A model generated the notes under the pieces. The model saw nothing but the letters and a program-made list of their open reading frames with translations. It did no database searches and was not told the origin of the DNA. A stretch of DNA of 64,000 nt from Aliiroseovarius sp. F47248L. Its GTDB lineage: Bacteria; Pseudomonadota; Alphaproteobacteria; Rhodobacterales; Rhodobacteraceae. The first letter of the stretch is position 1. Each line of letters starts with the position of its first letter. The stretch spans positions 2,937,194 through 3,001,193 of the forward strand of contig NZ_JALKBF010000001.1 in NCBI RefSeq assembly GCF_023016085.1, read 5' to 3'. Below, in pieces: positions 34,036 to 43,704 of the stretch. A program made the translations under genes and the position numbers.

Positions 34036-34614
34036 GTGAAAGTAGAAAAGACCAAGCTTGAGGGTTGTGTGATCGTGACGCCAGCGCGCCATGGTGACAA
34101 TCGCGGGTTCTTCAGCGAAACCTTCTCGACCCGCGCGATGGAACAGGCGGGCCTTCCCAGTGAATTTGTTCAGGACAACTTGTCCCGGTCCGCTACCAAG
34201 GGAACGGTCCGTGGTTTGCACTGCCAAGCTCCTCCACATGCGCAAGCTAAACTGGTGCGCTGTCTGCGCGGCGCCATTCTGGATGTTGCGGTCGATGTCC
34301 GCCACGGTTCGCCCACCTATGGCGAATGGGTTGCGGTCGAGCTGTCCGACGATAATGGGGCAGCGCTGTTGGTGCCCACAGGGTTTCTGCACGGCTTCGT
34401 TACTCTGACCGACGGTGTGGATGTGTTCTATAAATGCTCGGACCATTATGCGCCTGAGACCGAGATGTCGGTGCGATTTGACGACCCTGACATCGGTATT
34501 GACTGGGGTATATCCTCGGATCAGGCGACGTTGAGCGGTAAGGACGGCGAAGCGGCATCCATGGCCGCGTTTGTTACACCCTTTGGTCTGGATGGTGGGC
34601 CGCGTACCTCATAA
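34036..34614 (+). CDS. rfbC: dTDP-4-dehydrorhamnose 3,5-epimerase RfbC
   Basis: The third step of dTDP-L-rhamnose synthesis; a cupin-fold epimerase of 192 residues starting at GTG. The motifs are GFFSETFSTRAMEQAG, FVQDNLSRSATKGTVRGLHCQ with the catalytic His, CLRGAILDVAVDVRHGSP, and GFLHGFVTL. The other three rhamnose genes lie on the opposite strand more than 6 kb away, beyond the DUF2793 and RTX genes, so the pathway is split. Confidence 0.94.
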   Translation: MKVEKTKLEGCVIVTPARHGDNRGFFSETFSTRAMEQAGLPSEFVQDNLSRSATKGTVRGLHCQAPPHAQAKLVRCLRGAILDVAVDVRHGSPTYGEWVAVELSDDNGAALLVPTGFLHGFVTLTDGVDVFYKCSDHYAPETEMSVRFDDPDIGIDWGISSDQATLSGKDGEAASMAAFVTPFGLDGGPRTS

Positions 34615-34617
34615 GCA

Positions 34618-34646
34618 ATCGCCCACAGACAGAATCCGCGGGCGAT
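34618..34646. terminator. Hairpin between convergent rfbC and DUF2793 gene
   Basis: ATCGCCC and GGGCGAT (34618-34624 and 34640-34646) form a perfect 7-base-pair stem with a 15-base loop. T runs on either side are short (GTTTCC and TGCTTAT), so bidirectional termination is possible but weak. Confidence 0.45.
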
Positions 34647-34673
34647 GTTTCCTAAGCGTAAATTGCGTTCTGA

Positions 34674-35498
34674 TCAGATGGCGGTTCCATCGCTGATCTT
34701 CAGCCAAGATGCTCCGTCGCAATAGGCCAGCTGTGCCCCGCCTACAGCATCCGAGACAAAGGCGATGCCGCCTGCCCCAATGCTGGCTGCTGTGGGCAGG
34801 CTAGCACTTGGTGTTGGTGTCAGACGCATGATGCCATCTACATCCAGCTTTGCGGCAGGGGTCTTGCCGATCCCAACATCACCTGCACCAGTCGCGACGA
34901 TCGCATCGTTCCAGATGCTTCCATCGGCGCTGGTTTTAACGTGAAAATCGTCGTCTCCGGTCAGTCCAAATTCAGCCCGTCCAGACCAGTTGGACTGAAA
35001 TAACAGCGACGCCGTATCGCCCATTGCTGCCTTGTTGATTTTCAACTGATGAGACGTGCCGTTATGCGACAGCAAACTCGCGTCAGCCGCAACAGCCAGT
35101 TTATTGGTGGCATCTGCAGTTGTATTTACGCCAACCAGATCAAGGTTGTTGGTCGTTGGCGCCGTATCGACCCATTGACTGCCGTCAAACCGCAGTTGTT
35201 GAGCGGTTGCTGTAACATCTGCACGCCAGCCGCTCTGCGGGGCAATAAATTGCCAAACACCATCCTGAAGCCATGAGATTGTCCGATCCTGTCCAGCCCA
35301 ATCCCCTGTTGCACCGACGGGCACGATGTGTCGGTCACCTTCGACTGCGGCGGGGGGTGGGCTAATCGTATCGGCGGTTAAGACCGACAACTGGACCAAT
35401 ATGTCCAAAATGCGCAGTGCTTCATTATGGGTTACATGCTTCTGCGCCTGCGCAACTTGGATCAGGGGAAGGGAAAGAATGGGCGAACTGTCGGGCAT
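34674..35498 (-). CDS. DUF2793 domain-containing protein
   Basis: A 274-residue protein whose N-terminal third is the DUF2793 domain: PLIQVAQAQKHVTHNEALRI, then DRHIVPVGATGDWAGQDRTI, WLQDGVWQFIAPQSGWR. The rest resembles phage tail-fibre or collar modules (LLFQSNWSGRAEFGLTGDDD, GDVGIGKTPAAKLDVDGIM). DUF2793 is usually found in prophage tail modules and gene-transfer-agent loci of Rhodobacterales. Here it follows an RTX protein gene by 105 bases in a polysaccharide region, without phage neighbours. Function is unknown; a surface or adhesin role is an inference. Confidence 0.85.
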   Translation of the reverse strand: MPDSSPILSLPLIQVAQAQKHVTHNEALRILDILVQLSVLTADTISPPPAAVEGDRHIVPVGATGDWAGQDRTISWLQDGVWQFIAPQSGWRADVTATAQQLRFDGSQWVDTAPTTNNLDLVGVNTTADATNKLAVAADASLLSHNGTSHQLKINKAAMGDTASLLFQSNWSGRAEFGLTGDDDFHVKTSADGSIWNDAIVATGAGDVGIGKTPAAKLDVDGIMRLTPTPSASLPTAASIGAGGIAFVSDAVGGAQLAYCDGASWLKISDGTAI

Positions 35499-35603
35499 AT
35501 CGGATACTCCGTTGCGAATATTACTTCCGACGATTGATCCTGTGATAAGATTAAAGAGTATTGATCCGGGCGTACGCTTTATATGTAAGGAAGGGTCTAA
35601 GAA

Positions 35604-38600
35604 TTAGAGCCACAAAACAGCATCTTGCAGCACATCCAACGAAGTCACGCCTTGGATCAACAGCGTATTGCCATCCCCGAAATCAAAAAACGCTCCCTCG
35701 CTTGTGATCTCTGCATATGACAAAGGTTTAGCATCAGCAGCCAGTGAATCGGCGGCGAGTTTGCTTGTGATTTTGAGGGTGTCGTAGTTCGCATCAAAGT
35801 CGCCAATACGATCATTTCCTTTGGTGAATACGAACGTGTCCGAACCGGACCCGCCATACAGCACATCGTTGCCGGCACCGCTGTTCAGGTGGTCATTGCC
35901 TGTGCCGCCCCACAGGAAGTCGTCGCCAGTATTTCCGAACAGCCAGTCATTATCGGCATCTCCTGCCAAATAATCGTTGCCCTGACCACCACGCAGGACG
36001 TCGTTTCCACGCGATCCATGCAGCTTGTTGTCATTGCTATCGCCATAAAAAATGTCGCCAAACCGAGTTCCGTGAAGAACTTCGATGTCGTGGAATTCAT
36101 CGCCTGCCATGCTGCCGCCGCCGATGCCTGCATACAGCCAGACCCGAGCGGCAGAGTGTTCCCAAGTCATGACCACACTGTCTTGGCCGGACCCCCCGTA
36201 ATACTTGTCACGTCCCGGACCGGCGATCATCCGATCATCTCCCCCTTGACCGAACAAAGCATCATTACCTCCACGCCCATTTAGCAAATCGTTGCCGTCA
36301 CCCCCATAGATCGTATTTGACGCCCCGTTCCCAAACAATTGATCACCACTTGAACTTCCGATGATGCTCTCAAAAGATGAAATCTTGTCTGAATGCGCTG
36401 CACCCCAGGTTCGGTTTGTCGCGATATCCACACCGACTGCCTGCGTGAAGCTGGCATAGCTCAAGGTGTCCCATCCGGCCCCACCATCCAACCGATCTCC
36501 GCCCGGTCCCCCATCAAGGGTGTCATTGCCAGACTGGCCCAGTAGCGTATCGGAGGAGTCTCCTCCAAAGAGCACATCATGACCAGCGCCTCCAAGCAGA
36601 TAGTCATAGCCGCTGTCGCCATACAAAGTATCGTTGCCCCAGAAACCCTTAAGTATGTCATTGCCACCATCTCCGATGATCGTATCGGCTGACAAGGATC
36701 CTATAACCTGATCATTTCCCGGTCCGCCAATGACGGTTTCGATTGAGCGATAAGAATGGCCAGCTGCGGAATATCCTCCCTTTCCGCTCGCAAGATTGAC
36801 GTAGACCCGCCAGGTTTCTGACGCGTAACTGATCGTGTCTAAACCATCCCCACCGTCAAATAGACTTCGACAATCGCTGCTGTAGAACAAGTCGTCGCCG
36901 TCGTCACCGTAAAGTAAGTTCTGGCCAGTACCACCAATTATCACGTCGTCTCCGGCACCTCCGCGAATAAGATCGTTTCCTCCGCCGCCATCAATTGTAT
37001 CGTTACCATCCTCTCCAAACAGGTGGTTAACCTCATTATTCCCTATGATTTCATCATCATGATTGCTTCCAAAGAAGTTCTCTATCGACAGAAATGAATC
37101 ACCCGCTGCCGATCCTGTTGCCGAATTTGCTTGAAGGTTCACACCTAAGCCTGTGCTAGCGCGGCGATAGTCAGCGGTGTCTTGACCTTCCCCCCCGTCC
37201 AGTAGATCTGCACCGGCACCACCTTCCAGAACATCATCGCCCATACCACCAAAGAGATTGTCATTATCGTCTCCACCGAACAGCTGATCAGACCCAAGTC
37301 CTCCACGTAAAACGTCTTGGCCACCAAAGCCTTCGATAATATCAGAGCCAGCACCACCCATGATGACATTCGCTGACTGATCACCGGCTAAGTAGTCATT
37401 GTGTATCGATCCGGTCAGGCCCTCAAATCCTGATAGGACGTCACCAAGCGCGCCTAGATCAGTTATGCCGGAAAGAAGCGAGACCGAAATACCTTGGATT
37501 GCGTCAGAATAATCCGCCGTATCGAAACCCTCGCCACCGATTAAGACGTCAGCACCATACCCCCCACGAAGGACGTCATCTCCTTCACCGCCTTCAAGTG
37601 TATCGTCACCCCCAAAACCGACTATGATATCGTCACCGTCGCCACCCAAAATCAAGTTCGCAATATTGTCTCCACCCAACGTGTCATCAAATTGGGTGCC
37701 GATTATGTTCTCAATGGAGAGATAGATATCTCCAGCAGCCGCGCCTCTATTGTTATTGCTGAGCATGTCCACAATCGCACCGTAAGTGCCGGCTGCATAG
37801 GAAACAGTGTCTGATCCATCGCCACCGTTGAAAACGTCAGCGCCAGGTGACATCAACATAAGGTCATCGCCGCCCAACCCATTCAGTGTTTCCGTGCCCT
37901 CATTACCCTGAAGAACATCTGCTAACTCGGTTCCGTTCAGGGTTTCCGGGATGTGTTGAAATCCGCTTGGTGGTCGGTTAAGCGCCAAGCTGGTTTGGGT
38001 CGAGAAATGTGATGCATTCAAACTGCCGCCACCTTCGCGATAAACGTCCAGAATTTCGTTCCTATAGATGATTTTCGCGCCCCAGGACATTGGCTGTACT
38101 GTCACATAGCTCATGTCATAAAGCATGAAGTACCCCGATAAATCCAACCGGTCTAAGCCAGGTTGGAAATCGGTGATTGTGTCTGGCATGTCATCTGCGG
38201 TTAGGACGAAGACGTCAGCACCGGACCCGCCGGATATCGTGTCAATCCCACTTCCATCAAGCAGAATATCATCTCCACCAAGCCCAAGAATTGTATCGTT
38301 TCCGTTTGCGCCGGAAATGATGTCATTGGAGCCGGTACCCGACAGTGTTTCACTGCCGTTGCCCCCTGAGAGGGATCGGCCAATCGATCCAGGGTCGACG
38401 TTTAGAATGGTTATACCTGTCTCGGTCTCACTGGTCGCATAGATTTGAATTTTTCCGCCCACATAGCTCGCTGTAAGAGAAGCAATGTTCTGCAATGATG
38501 TTGAGTTGGTGTCTGAGATCGTATCCAGAAGTATAAGTGTGCCGCCGGGGGCAAGTGTGAATAAGGAAAGGCCGTCATCGGCGCCTCCCGCAACAATGTA

Positions 38601-39476
38601 CAACTGATCCTCGACTTGCACTGACGCGACTTCAGTCAGGCTGTTAAGTCGCGTCCATTTATTATCGATGACATGATCGACTGGTCGCAGGGTGCCGTCG
38701 TTAGCCACCTCCAACACGGTCAGGGAAGATGACCCCGCGCTGGCAACGACAGTGTAGTGAGTGCCAGCCACGTGTCCGGTCACAAGTTCGGTTGGTGTAT
38801 TGATCGGGAGAAACTCGTCAGCAGTCAGGCTGGTGACCTCATGCGCGGTGCCGAGATCGTCAAGCCGATAGCTAACGATGGCCTGATCCTTTTGATGTGC
38901 GGCGATCAGAACGGTTTCATCCAACATCGAAATAGAAGCGAAATCGACGATGTTGGCGGTGTTACTTCCGGTGAAAGTGGAATCGCCGTCAATAAAGGAG
39001 AGGGTGGCGTTGTCACCAAGTATGTAGTGATTAAATCCATCGCTGGTGGCGTTTGCGGCATAGATATGAGTGCCACCGTCCAGCGTCACAGAAGTAAGGG
39101 CAGACAAGTTGCCGACGCCACCGATCCCCCAAGCCAGTGGAAGAGAATTGCCGAGCGCCCCAGAAGACGTCAGCGAAAATCCATCCAAGGTCCAGTCATA
39201 GGATCCGTATGAAACAAAATGATTCTGACCGCCGAAGTGAACGAATTCAATCTGCGCTGAAGGAGATGCCATATTGGAATAGGAATATGCTGTCTGACCA
39301 ACAAGTGTTGTTGCCCCGTTGCCAGCGACGGAAAAAACCATCGCGCCACCGCCCATTCCAGTTGTCGTGTAAAGAAGGCTGGCTCCTCCACTTTCGACAA
39401 CCGCCATGTCCGAGATGTTGGCAGCATATCCCAATCCGGGGCCGGAAATGACCCCGGTGAACGTAAAAACAGTCAC
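35604..39476 (-). CDS. Large RTX (calcium-binding, hemolysin-type repeat) protein
   Basis: A protein of about 1290 residues. The first 370 look like beta-propeller blades (VFSVAGNGATTLVGQTAYSY and similar, with SLTADEF and FTLAPGGT strands). From about residue 375 there are five or more blocks of GGxGxDxLx nonapeptides separated by linkers such as GYSAAGHSYRSIETVIG, typical of calcium-bound beta rolls. The end (LLIQGVTSLDVLQDAVLWL) fits an uncleaved type I secretion signal; no N-terminal signal peptide is present. GTG at 39476 is preferred; TTG at 39488 is possible. No HlyB/HlyD/TolC genes are in the window. Likely a secreted or surface matrix protein. Confidence 0.88.
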   Translation of the reverse strand: MTVFTFTGVISGPGLGYAANISDMAVVESGGASLLYTTTGMGGGAMVFSVAGNGATTLVGQTAYSYSNMASPSAQIEFVHFGGQNHFVSYGSYDWTLDGFSLTSSGALGNSLPLAWGIGGVGNLSALTSVTLDGGTHIYAANATSDGFNHYILGDNATLSFIDGDSTFTGSNTANIVDFASISMLDETVLIAAHQKDQAIVSYRLDDLGTAHEVTSLTADEFLPINTPTELVTGHVAGTHYTVVASAGSSSLTVLEVANDGTLRPVDHVIDNKWTRLNSLTEVASVQVEDQLYIVAGGADDGLSLFTLAPGGTLILLDTISDTNSTSLQNIASLTASYVGGKIQIYATSETETGITILNVDPGSIGRSLSGGNGSETLSGTGSNDIISGANGNDTILGLGGDDILLDGSGIDTISGGSGADVFVLTADDMPDTITDFQPGLDRLDLSGYFMLYDMSYVTVQPMSWGAKIIYRNEILDVYREGGGSLNASHFSTQTSLALNRPPSGFQHIPETLNGTELADVLQGNEGTETLNGLGGDDLMLMSPGADVFNGGDGSDTVSYAAGTYGAIVDMLSNNNRGAAAGDIYLSIENIIGTQFDDTLGGDNIANLILGGDGDDIIVGFGGDDTLEGGEGDDVLRGGYGADVLIGGEGFDTADYSDAIQGISVSLLSGITDLGALGDVLSGFEGLTGSIHNDYLAGDQSANVIMGGAGSDIIEGFGGQDVLRGGLGSDQLFGGDDNDNLFGGMGDDVLEGGAGADLLDGGEGQDTADYRRASTGLGVNLQANSATGSAAGDSFLSIENFFGSNHDDEIIGNNEVNHLFGEDGNDTIDGGGGNDLIRGGAGDDVIIGGTGQNLLYGDDGDDLFYSSDCRSLFDGGDGLDTISYASETWRVYVNLASGKGGYSAAGHSYRSIETVIGGPGNDQVIGSLSADTIIGDGGNDILKGFWGNDTLYGDSGYDYLLGGAGHDVLFGGDSSDTLLGQSGNDTLDGGPGGDRLDGGAGWDTLSYASFTQAVGVDIATNRTWGAAHSDKISSFESIIGSSSGDQLFGNGASNTIYGGDGNDLLNGRGGNDALFGQGGDDRMIAGPGRDKYYGGSGQDSVVMTWEHSAARVWLYAGIGGGSMAGDEFHDIEVLHGTRFGDIFYGDSNDNKLHGSRGNDVLRGGQGNDYLAGDADNDWLFGNTGDDFLWGGTGNDHLNSGAGNDVLYGGSGSDTFVFTKGNDRIGDFDANYDTLKITSKLAADSLAADAKPLSYAEITSEGAFFDFGDGNTLLIQGVTSLDVLQDAVLWL

Positions 39477-39646
39477 CCTAGACCCCAATTTTCACCCTAC
39501 AACAAATGTGCAAGATTAGGGTGCCAAACTCGACTTAATGACTCCTATACGAAACAAGGCGGCGATAAGAAATACGCTTACAGTTTATCGTTAAGCGATT
39601 GAAACGGACTTTCACGAAGTCTGGGTCATGCACGATTACAGGGCCG

Positions 39647-40582
39647 TCAAATACGACGTGCAAGTGCTGCAAACCATAAAGCTGCAGTGCTCGCGCGAGT
39701 TTGGCGATACAGTCGAAGCTGCTTCATACTGCGCATACGCTGTAAGACTGGCAAATCATGAAGGCGCGCAAATTCATCCAGAATGTGCTGATTTTCAGCG
39801 GTGAAGCGATGTGATGATTGCCGCATTGCCGCTACATTGATCTTATTCCACTGGGTGTAAGTCCCGCTGAGCAGCATTGCCATACGCTTCAGTTTTGCGC
39901 GTTTACTGTCGTTCGCACCAATTTGATTGACGGAATGCTGGCGGTAGAGAAGAGCCGGCTCATCGTCGTGACACAGATGCCCACCTGCACCCGAGACGAT
40001 CTGATAAGCCCACCAGTCATGAATAACGACCTCTTCGACTTCCTGAGCGGCCTCGGCAAGCAGTTTAGCCCCGATTTTATTCACAACGATTGTGTTTCCT
40101 GCCGCTACATTCTGGACAAGGGCGTTACGGAAGCTCAGGGGAAGCGGGCGCGGGGCCGAGACGCGTTTTCCACCCAGTTGTTCGTCGGTAATCCAAGTGC
40201 GTGCGCAGAAAAGTGCGGGTTGATCATCATTTATGGCGTTTAGCCTGTTCACCGCCCGTTCAAGTTTGCTGGGTAGCCAAACATCATCCTGATCACTGAA
40301 CGCCGCCCAATCACCGTCCTCTGTATGATCTGATAAGCGCCTGACCAATGACATGAAATTCTCGGCCGCCCCAGAGCGTGGACCGTCAAGAACCGTAACG
40401 CGGTGCCCCAGTTTGTTAAATCTGTCCAAGACGTCGCGTGTATCATCGGTTGAGCCATCGTCACTTGCCAGTATTGACCAGTTCGCATGAGTTTGCGCGC
40501 TAATGCTTTGAAGCTGCTCTTCCAAGTTTGCCGAACCATTATATGTGGCCAGCAGGATTTTGATATGTGGATTGGCGGACAT
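39647..40582 (-). CDS. Glycosyltransferase family 2
   Basis: A GT-A fold glycosyltransferase of 311 residues. HIKILLATYNGSANLEEQL and ILASDDGSTDDTRDVL hold the nucleotide-sugar binding region, FSDQDDVWLPSKL the DxD-like metal site, and HDWWAYQIVSGAGG the acceptor-base region. These match rhamnosyltransferase-like GT2 proteins. It is the last gene of the rfbB-rfbD-rfbA operon (19 bases after rfbA), which makes transfer of rhamnose from dTDP-rhamnose likely but unproven. Confidence 0.9.
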   Translation of the reverse strand: MSANPHIKILLATYNGSANLEEQLQSISAQTHANWSILASDDGSTDDTRDVLDRFNKLGHRVTVLDGPRSGAAENFMSLVRRLSDHTEDGDWAAFSDQDDVWLPSKLERAVNRLNAINDDQPALFCARTWITDEQLGGKRVSAPRPLPLSFRNALVQNVAAGNTIVVNKIGAKLLAEAAQEVEEVVIHDWWAYQIVSGAGGHLCHDDEPALLYRQHSVNQIGANDSKRAKLKRMAMLLSGTYTQWNKINVAAMRQSSHRFTAENQHILDEFARLHDLPVLQRMRSMKQLRLYRQTRASTAALWFAALARRI

Positions 40583-40601
40583 CAGGTCGGTCGATTCCGG
40601 T

Positions 40602-41480
40602 CTATATCTGCTCGGCCAGCTTCAAGAGGTAGCGGCCATAGTTGTTTTTCGCAAAAAGCTCCGCCCGCCGGATCAGATCATCTGCTGTGATCCATCCGTT
40701 TGAATACGCGATCTCTTCCAAACACCCGACTTGTTGACCCTGACGCTTTTCAAGCGTTCGTACGAAATTGCCGGCATCTAGCAGACTGCCGTGCGTTCCA
40801 GTATCTAGCCAGGCGTATCCGCGCCCCATAAGCTGGACTTGCAGATTGTCTTCGATCAGATAGCTTTCCAACAGGGTCGTGATCTCAAGCTCTCCGCGTT
40901 CTGATGGCTGCACTTGGCGCGCTCGCTCGGGTGCTGAGCCATCCAGAAAATAAAGTCCGGTTACGGCGTAGTTTGATGCTGGTTTTGTTGGTTTTTCAAT
41001 TATAGAGTCAACTTTCCCGCTACCGTCGAATCCTACGACGCCATAGCGTTCAGGGTCGGCAACCTGATATCCGAAAACTGTTCCGCCTTTGGTTTGTTGG
41101 CTGGCGTCCACAAGCATTTCCTGAAGGCCGTGACCAAAGAAAATGTTGTCACCCAACACCAAAGTCGAGGCTGCACCATTCAGAAATTCTTCAGCCAAGA
41201 TAAATGCTTGCGCCAGACCGTCGGGAGACGGTTGTTCGATATAAGCAAACCGCATGCCCCATTGACTTCCATCACCAAGCAACCGTTCGAATTGTTCTTT
41301 GTCATGTGGAGTAGTGATAATGGCAACTTCGCGGATGCCGGATAACATCAGAACGCTTAGTGGATAGTAAATCATTGGCTTGTCATAGATCGGGAGCAGT
41401 TGCTTCGAGACGCCCATAGTGATTGGAAAAAGCCGTGTTCCTGATCCACCCGCAAGAATAATTCCCTTTCGGTCCGCCAT
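40602..41480 (-). CDS. rfbA: Glucose-1-phosphate thymidylyltransferase RfbA
   Basis: Makes dTDP-glucose from glucose 1-phosphate and dTTP; 292 residues. The signature [16 protein letters not shown] opens the protein, followed by [27 protein letters not shown] and [18 protein letters not shown]. It lies 27 bases after rfbD in the rhamnose operon. Confidence 0.96.
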   Translation of the reverse strand: MADRKGIILAGGSGTRLFPITMGVSKQLLPIYDKPMIYYPLSVLMLSGIREVAIITTPHDKEQFERLLGDGSQWGMRFAYIEQPSPDGLAQAFILAEEFLNGAASTLVLGDNIFFGHGLQEMLVDASQQTKGGTVFGYQVADPERYGVVGFDGSGKVDSIIEKPTKPASNYAVTGLYFLDGSAPERARQVQPSERGELEITTLLESYLIEDNLQVQLMGRGYAWLDTGTHGSLLDAGNFVRTLEKRQGQQVGCLEEIAYSNGWITADDLIRRAELFAKNNYGRYLLKLAEQI

Positions 41481-41507
41481 AATTCGATCCTCTATCCCTT
41501 CGCAGAT

Positions 41508-42356
41508 TCAGGTTTTGATCCCCAAATCCTTTAAAACGTCTACCAAGCCCAAATTCCAATCGGGACACTTAATACCGAAATCACGCTCGATATCCAGACA
41601 ATCCATACGAGAATTCAACGGTCTTTTTGCAGGTGTTGGATAATCCTTGGTGGGAATCCCTATCAGATGGACCTTCCGCCCAGCCTGCGCAAAAATCTCG
41701 GATGCAAAATCACACCAACTTGTGACCGGCGTTCCGGCAAAGTGATAGGTGCCGCCAATCTGGCCGGACACCATAGCTTCGGCCATGATCAGGAGCGCGC
41801 GCGCTATGTCAGCGGCCGGGGTTGGGCCTCCTATTTGATCAGAGACAATGCTAAGTTCGTTGGTTTGATCGGCCAGGCGGAGCATCGTTTTTACAAAGTT
41901 ATTGCCGTGTGCTGAAAAAACCCAGCTGGTCCGCAAAATCACATGGTTGCCGCCTGCGGCACGCACTCCTTCTTCTCCCAGCAGCTTTGAACGCCCATAG
42001 GCATTGCAAGGTGCGACTGAATCCTGCGGCTTCGAGAAATTCTGCCCTTCGCCGCTAAACACATAGTCGGTAGAAACATGCAGAAACGGGATGCGACTTT
42101 CAGCGGCTGCCTGCGCCATGGCGGTTGGTGCTGAACCGTTGACGGTATTTGCCAATCCCACTTCATCTTCAGCCTTGTCGACGGCTGTGTAGGCTGCTGC
42201 ATTGATCACAACATCTGGCTGTATTTCCTTGATTATTGACGCGCATCGTTCAGGGTCTGACAGATCAGAATCCTGGCGCCCCAGGGCAGTTACACTTGCC
42301 TGGCGCGAAATCTCGGTGGCAACTTGACCAGATTTTCCAAATACGAGCACGTGCAT
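41508..42356 (-). CDS. rfbD: dTDP-4-dehydrorhamnose reductase RfbD
   Basis: The final step of dTDP-L-rhamnose synthesis, an NAD(P)H-dependent short-chain-type reductase of 282 residues. VLVFGKSGQVATEISRQ is the cofactor loop (a lysine replaces the usual Gly in GxxGQ), then VINAAAYTAVDKAE, STDYVFSGEG and the catalytic Tyr-Lys in YGRSKLLGE. It is 24 bases after rfbB. Confidence 0.95.
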   Translation of the reverse strand: MHVLVFGKSGQVATEISRQASVTALGRQDSDLSDPERCASIIKEIQPDVVINAAAYTAVDKAEDEVGLANTVNGSAPTAMAQAAAESRIPFLHVSTDYVFSGEGQNFSKPQDSVAPCNAYGRSKLLGEEGVRAAGGNHVILRTSWVFSAHGNNFVKTMLRLADQTNELSIVSDQIGGPTPAADIARALLIMAEAMVSGQIGGTYHFAGTPVTSWCDFASEIFAQAGRKVHLIGIPTKDYPTPAKRPLNSRMDCLDIERDFGIKCPDWNLGLVDVLKDLGIKT

Positions 42357-42380
42357 ACATAGCCCTCCACTCAGCCCAAA

Positions 42381-43427
42381 TCAGACAGTTCCCAAACGTT
42401 TACCTACGCCATCCCGATCCTGAAGAGCACGCCACCAGCTTTCATTTTCAAGATACCATTCAACGGTTTTGCGAAGTCCTTCTTCGACAGTTACCGATGG
42501 CTTCCAACCAAGCTCGGATCGGATTCTTGTCGGATCGATCGCATACCGAGCGTCATGTCCGGGGCGGTCCTGGACGAATGTGATCAGGTCTGCATAGCTA
42601 CCTTCGGAGCGTGGTCGAAATTCGTCAAGAATATTGCAAAGGGTCTGGACCAGTTCCAGATTGGTGCGCTCGTTCTCGCCCCCGATGTTGTATGAGGCTC
42701 CAACCTTGCCGTTCTTGAGCGCAACAAGAAGCGCATCAGCGTGGTCTTCAACAAACAACCAGTCCCGAATGTTCTTTCCATCGCCGTAGATTGGCAAGGG
42801 TTCGCCAGCCAACGCCTTGATGATAATGACAGGGACCAATTTCTCGGGAAAATGGAACGGGCCGTAATTGTTTGAGCAGTTGGTAAGAACAACTGGCAAA
42901 TTGTAGGTCTCATGCCATGCGCGAACCAGATGATCCGATGCTGCTTTCGACGCAGAATATGGGCTGCGCGGGTCATATGGCGTTGTCTCCGTAAACTGCA
43001 CAGTGGGATCCGAAGGAAGCGATCCAAAAACTTCATCAGTTGAAATATGGTGAAAGCGGAAACTCTCAGGGCAGCCTTTGTCCAACCAATATTTGCGCGC
43101 TGCTTCAAGCATATTAAACGTGCCGCTGATATTGGTTTCGATGAAATCGCCGGGGCCATCAATAGACCGATCGACATGGCTTTCGGCCGCCAGGTGCATG
43201 ACCGCATCCGGCTGGTGTGTTTCAAACACCTTATCAACCGCGGCACGATCGCGGATATCGACATGTTCGAAATGATAAAGCGGGCTTTCTGCGACGCTGG
43301 CAACGTTATCCAAGCAGGCGGCATAGGTAAGTGCATCCAGATTGATGACTTCGTATCCCTGCGAAACGGCACGGCGAACAACAGCTGATCCAATGAAGCC
43401 CGCGCCCCCGGTGACAAGCAGTTTCAT
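42381..43427 (-). CDS. rfbB: dTDP-glucose 4,6-dehydratase RfbB
   Basis: An extended SDR enzyme of 348 residues that makes dTDP-4-keto-6-deoxyglucose. NAD motif [35 protein letters not shown] with the catalytic Asp-Glu pair, and [12 protein letters not shown] with Tyr-Lys. It heads the rfbB-D-A-GT2 operon. Its ATG overlaps (ATGA) the stop of a short upstream frame, possibly a gene remnant. Confidence 0.96.
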   Translation of the reverse strand: MKLLVTGGAGFIGSAVVRRAVSQGYEVINLDALTYAACLDNVASVAESPLYHFEHVDIRDRAAVDKVFETHQPDAVMHLAAESHVDRSIDGPGDFIETNISGTFNMLEAARKYWLDKGCPESFRFHHISTDEVFGSLPSDPTVQFTETTPYDPRSPYSASKAASDHLVRAWHETYNLPVVLTNCSNNYGPFHFPEKLVPVIIIKALAGEPLPIYGDGKNIRDWLFVEDHADALLVALKNGKVGASYNIGGENERTNLELVQTLCNILDEFRPRSEGSYADLITFVQDRPGHDARYAIDPTRIRSELGWKPSVTVEEGLRKTVEWYLENESWWRALQDRDGVGKRLGTV

Positions 43428-43612
43428 CTCAAAATCCTTCTTTGCGGTCTCAATACACGAACGAAAACTTGGCCCAGTTTATCGGCGGTTTGTTGCAACT
43501 CATCTGTTACCCGCCAGTGACCGATGACCAACAACAACGCTCTTCTGCCAAAAGAAGCCGCATTGCACCAGCCTAAACCTGTCGCGTTTACGCCCAGTTC
43601 TTGCGCATGCAC
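43424..43612 (-). CDS. Short frame overlapping rfbB, possible gene remnant
   Basis: A frame of about 62 codons (GTG start; open from an in-frame stop about 11 codons earlier) whose stop overlaps the rfbB start by four bases. The text looks protein-like: [40 protein letters not shown] and [13 protein letters not shown]. It begins as if mid-domain, so it may be the 3' end of a lost gene or a genuine small protein. I do not recognise the family. It lies at the border between the rhamnose operon and the divergent sulfotransferase gene. Confidence 0.4.
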   Translation of the reverse strand: MHAQELGVNATGLGWCNAASFGRRALLLVIGHWRVTDELQQTADKLGQVFVRVLRPQRRILR

Positions 43613-43704
43613 GACATCATCCGATGGTTTGCACGCATAGAGTCATTGTTTCCGGGGGGTCATTGCGATACCAGAGCGCTGACTTTGTCAAAACAGAGAA
43701 CAGC

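Noticed and set aside
35604..38440. Repetitive DNA that might be a CRISPR array or tandem repeat
   Set aside because: The repeats are coding, with RTX nonapeptides in frame and varied codons; there are no identical repeats with unique spacers.
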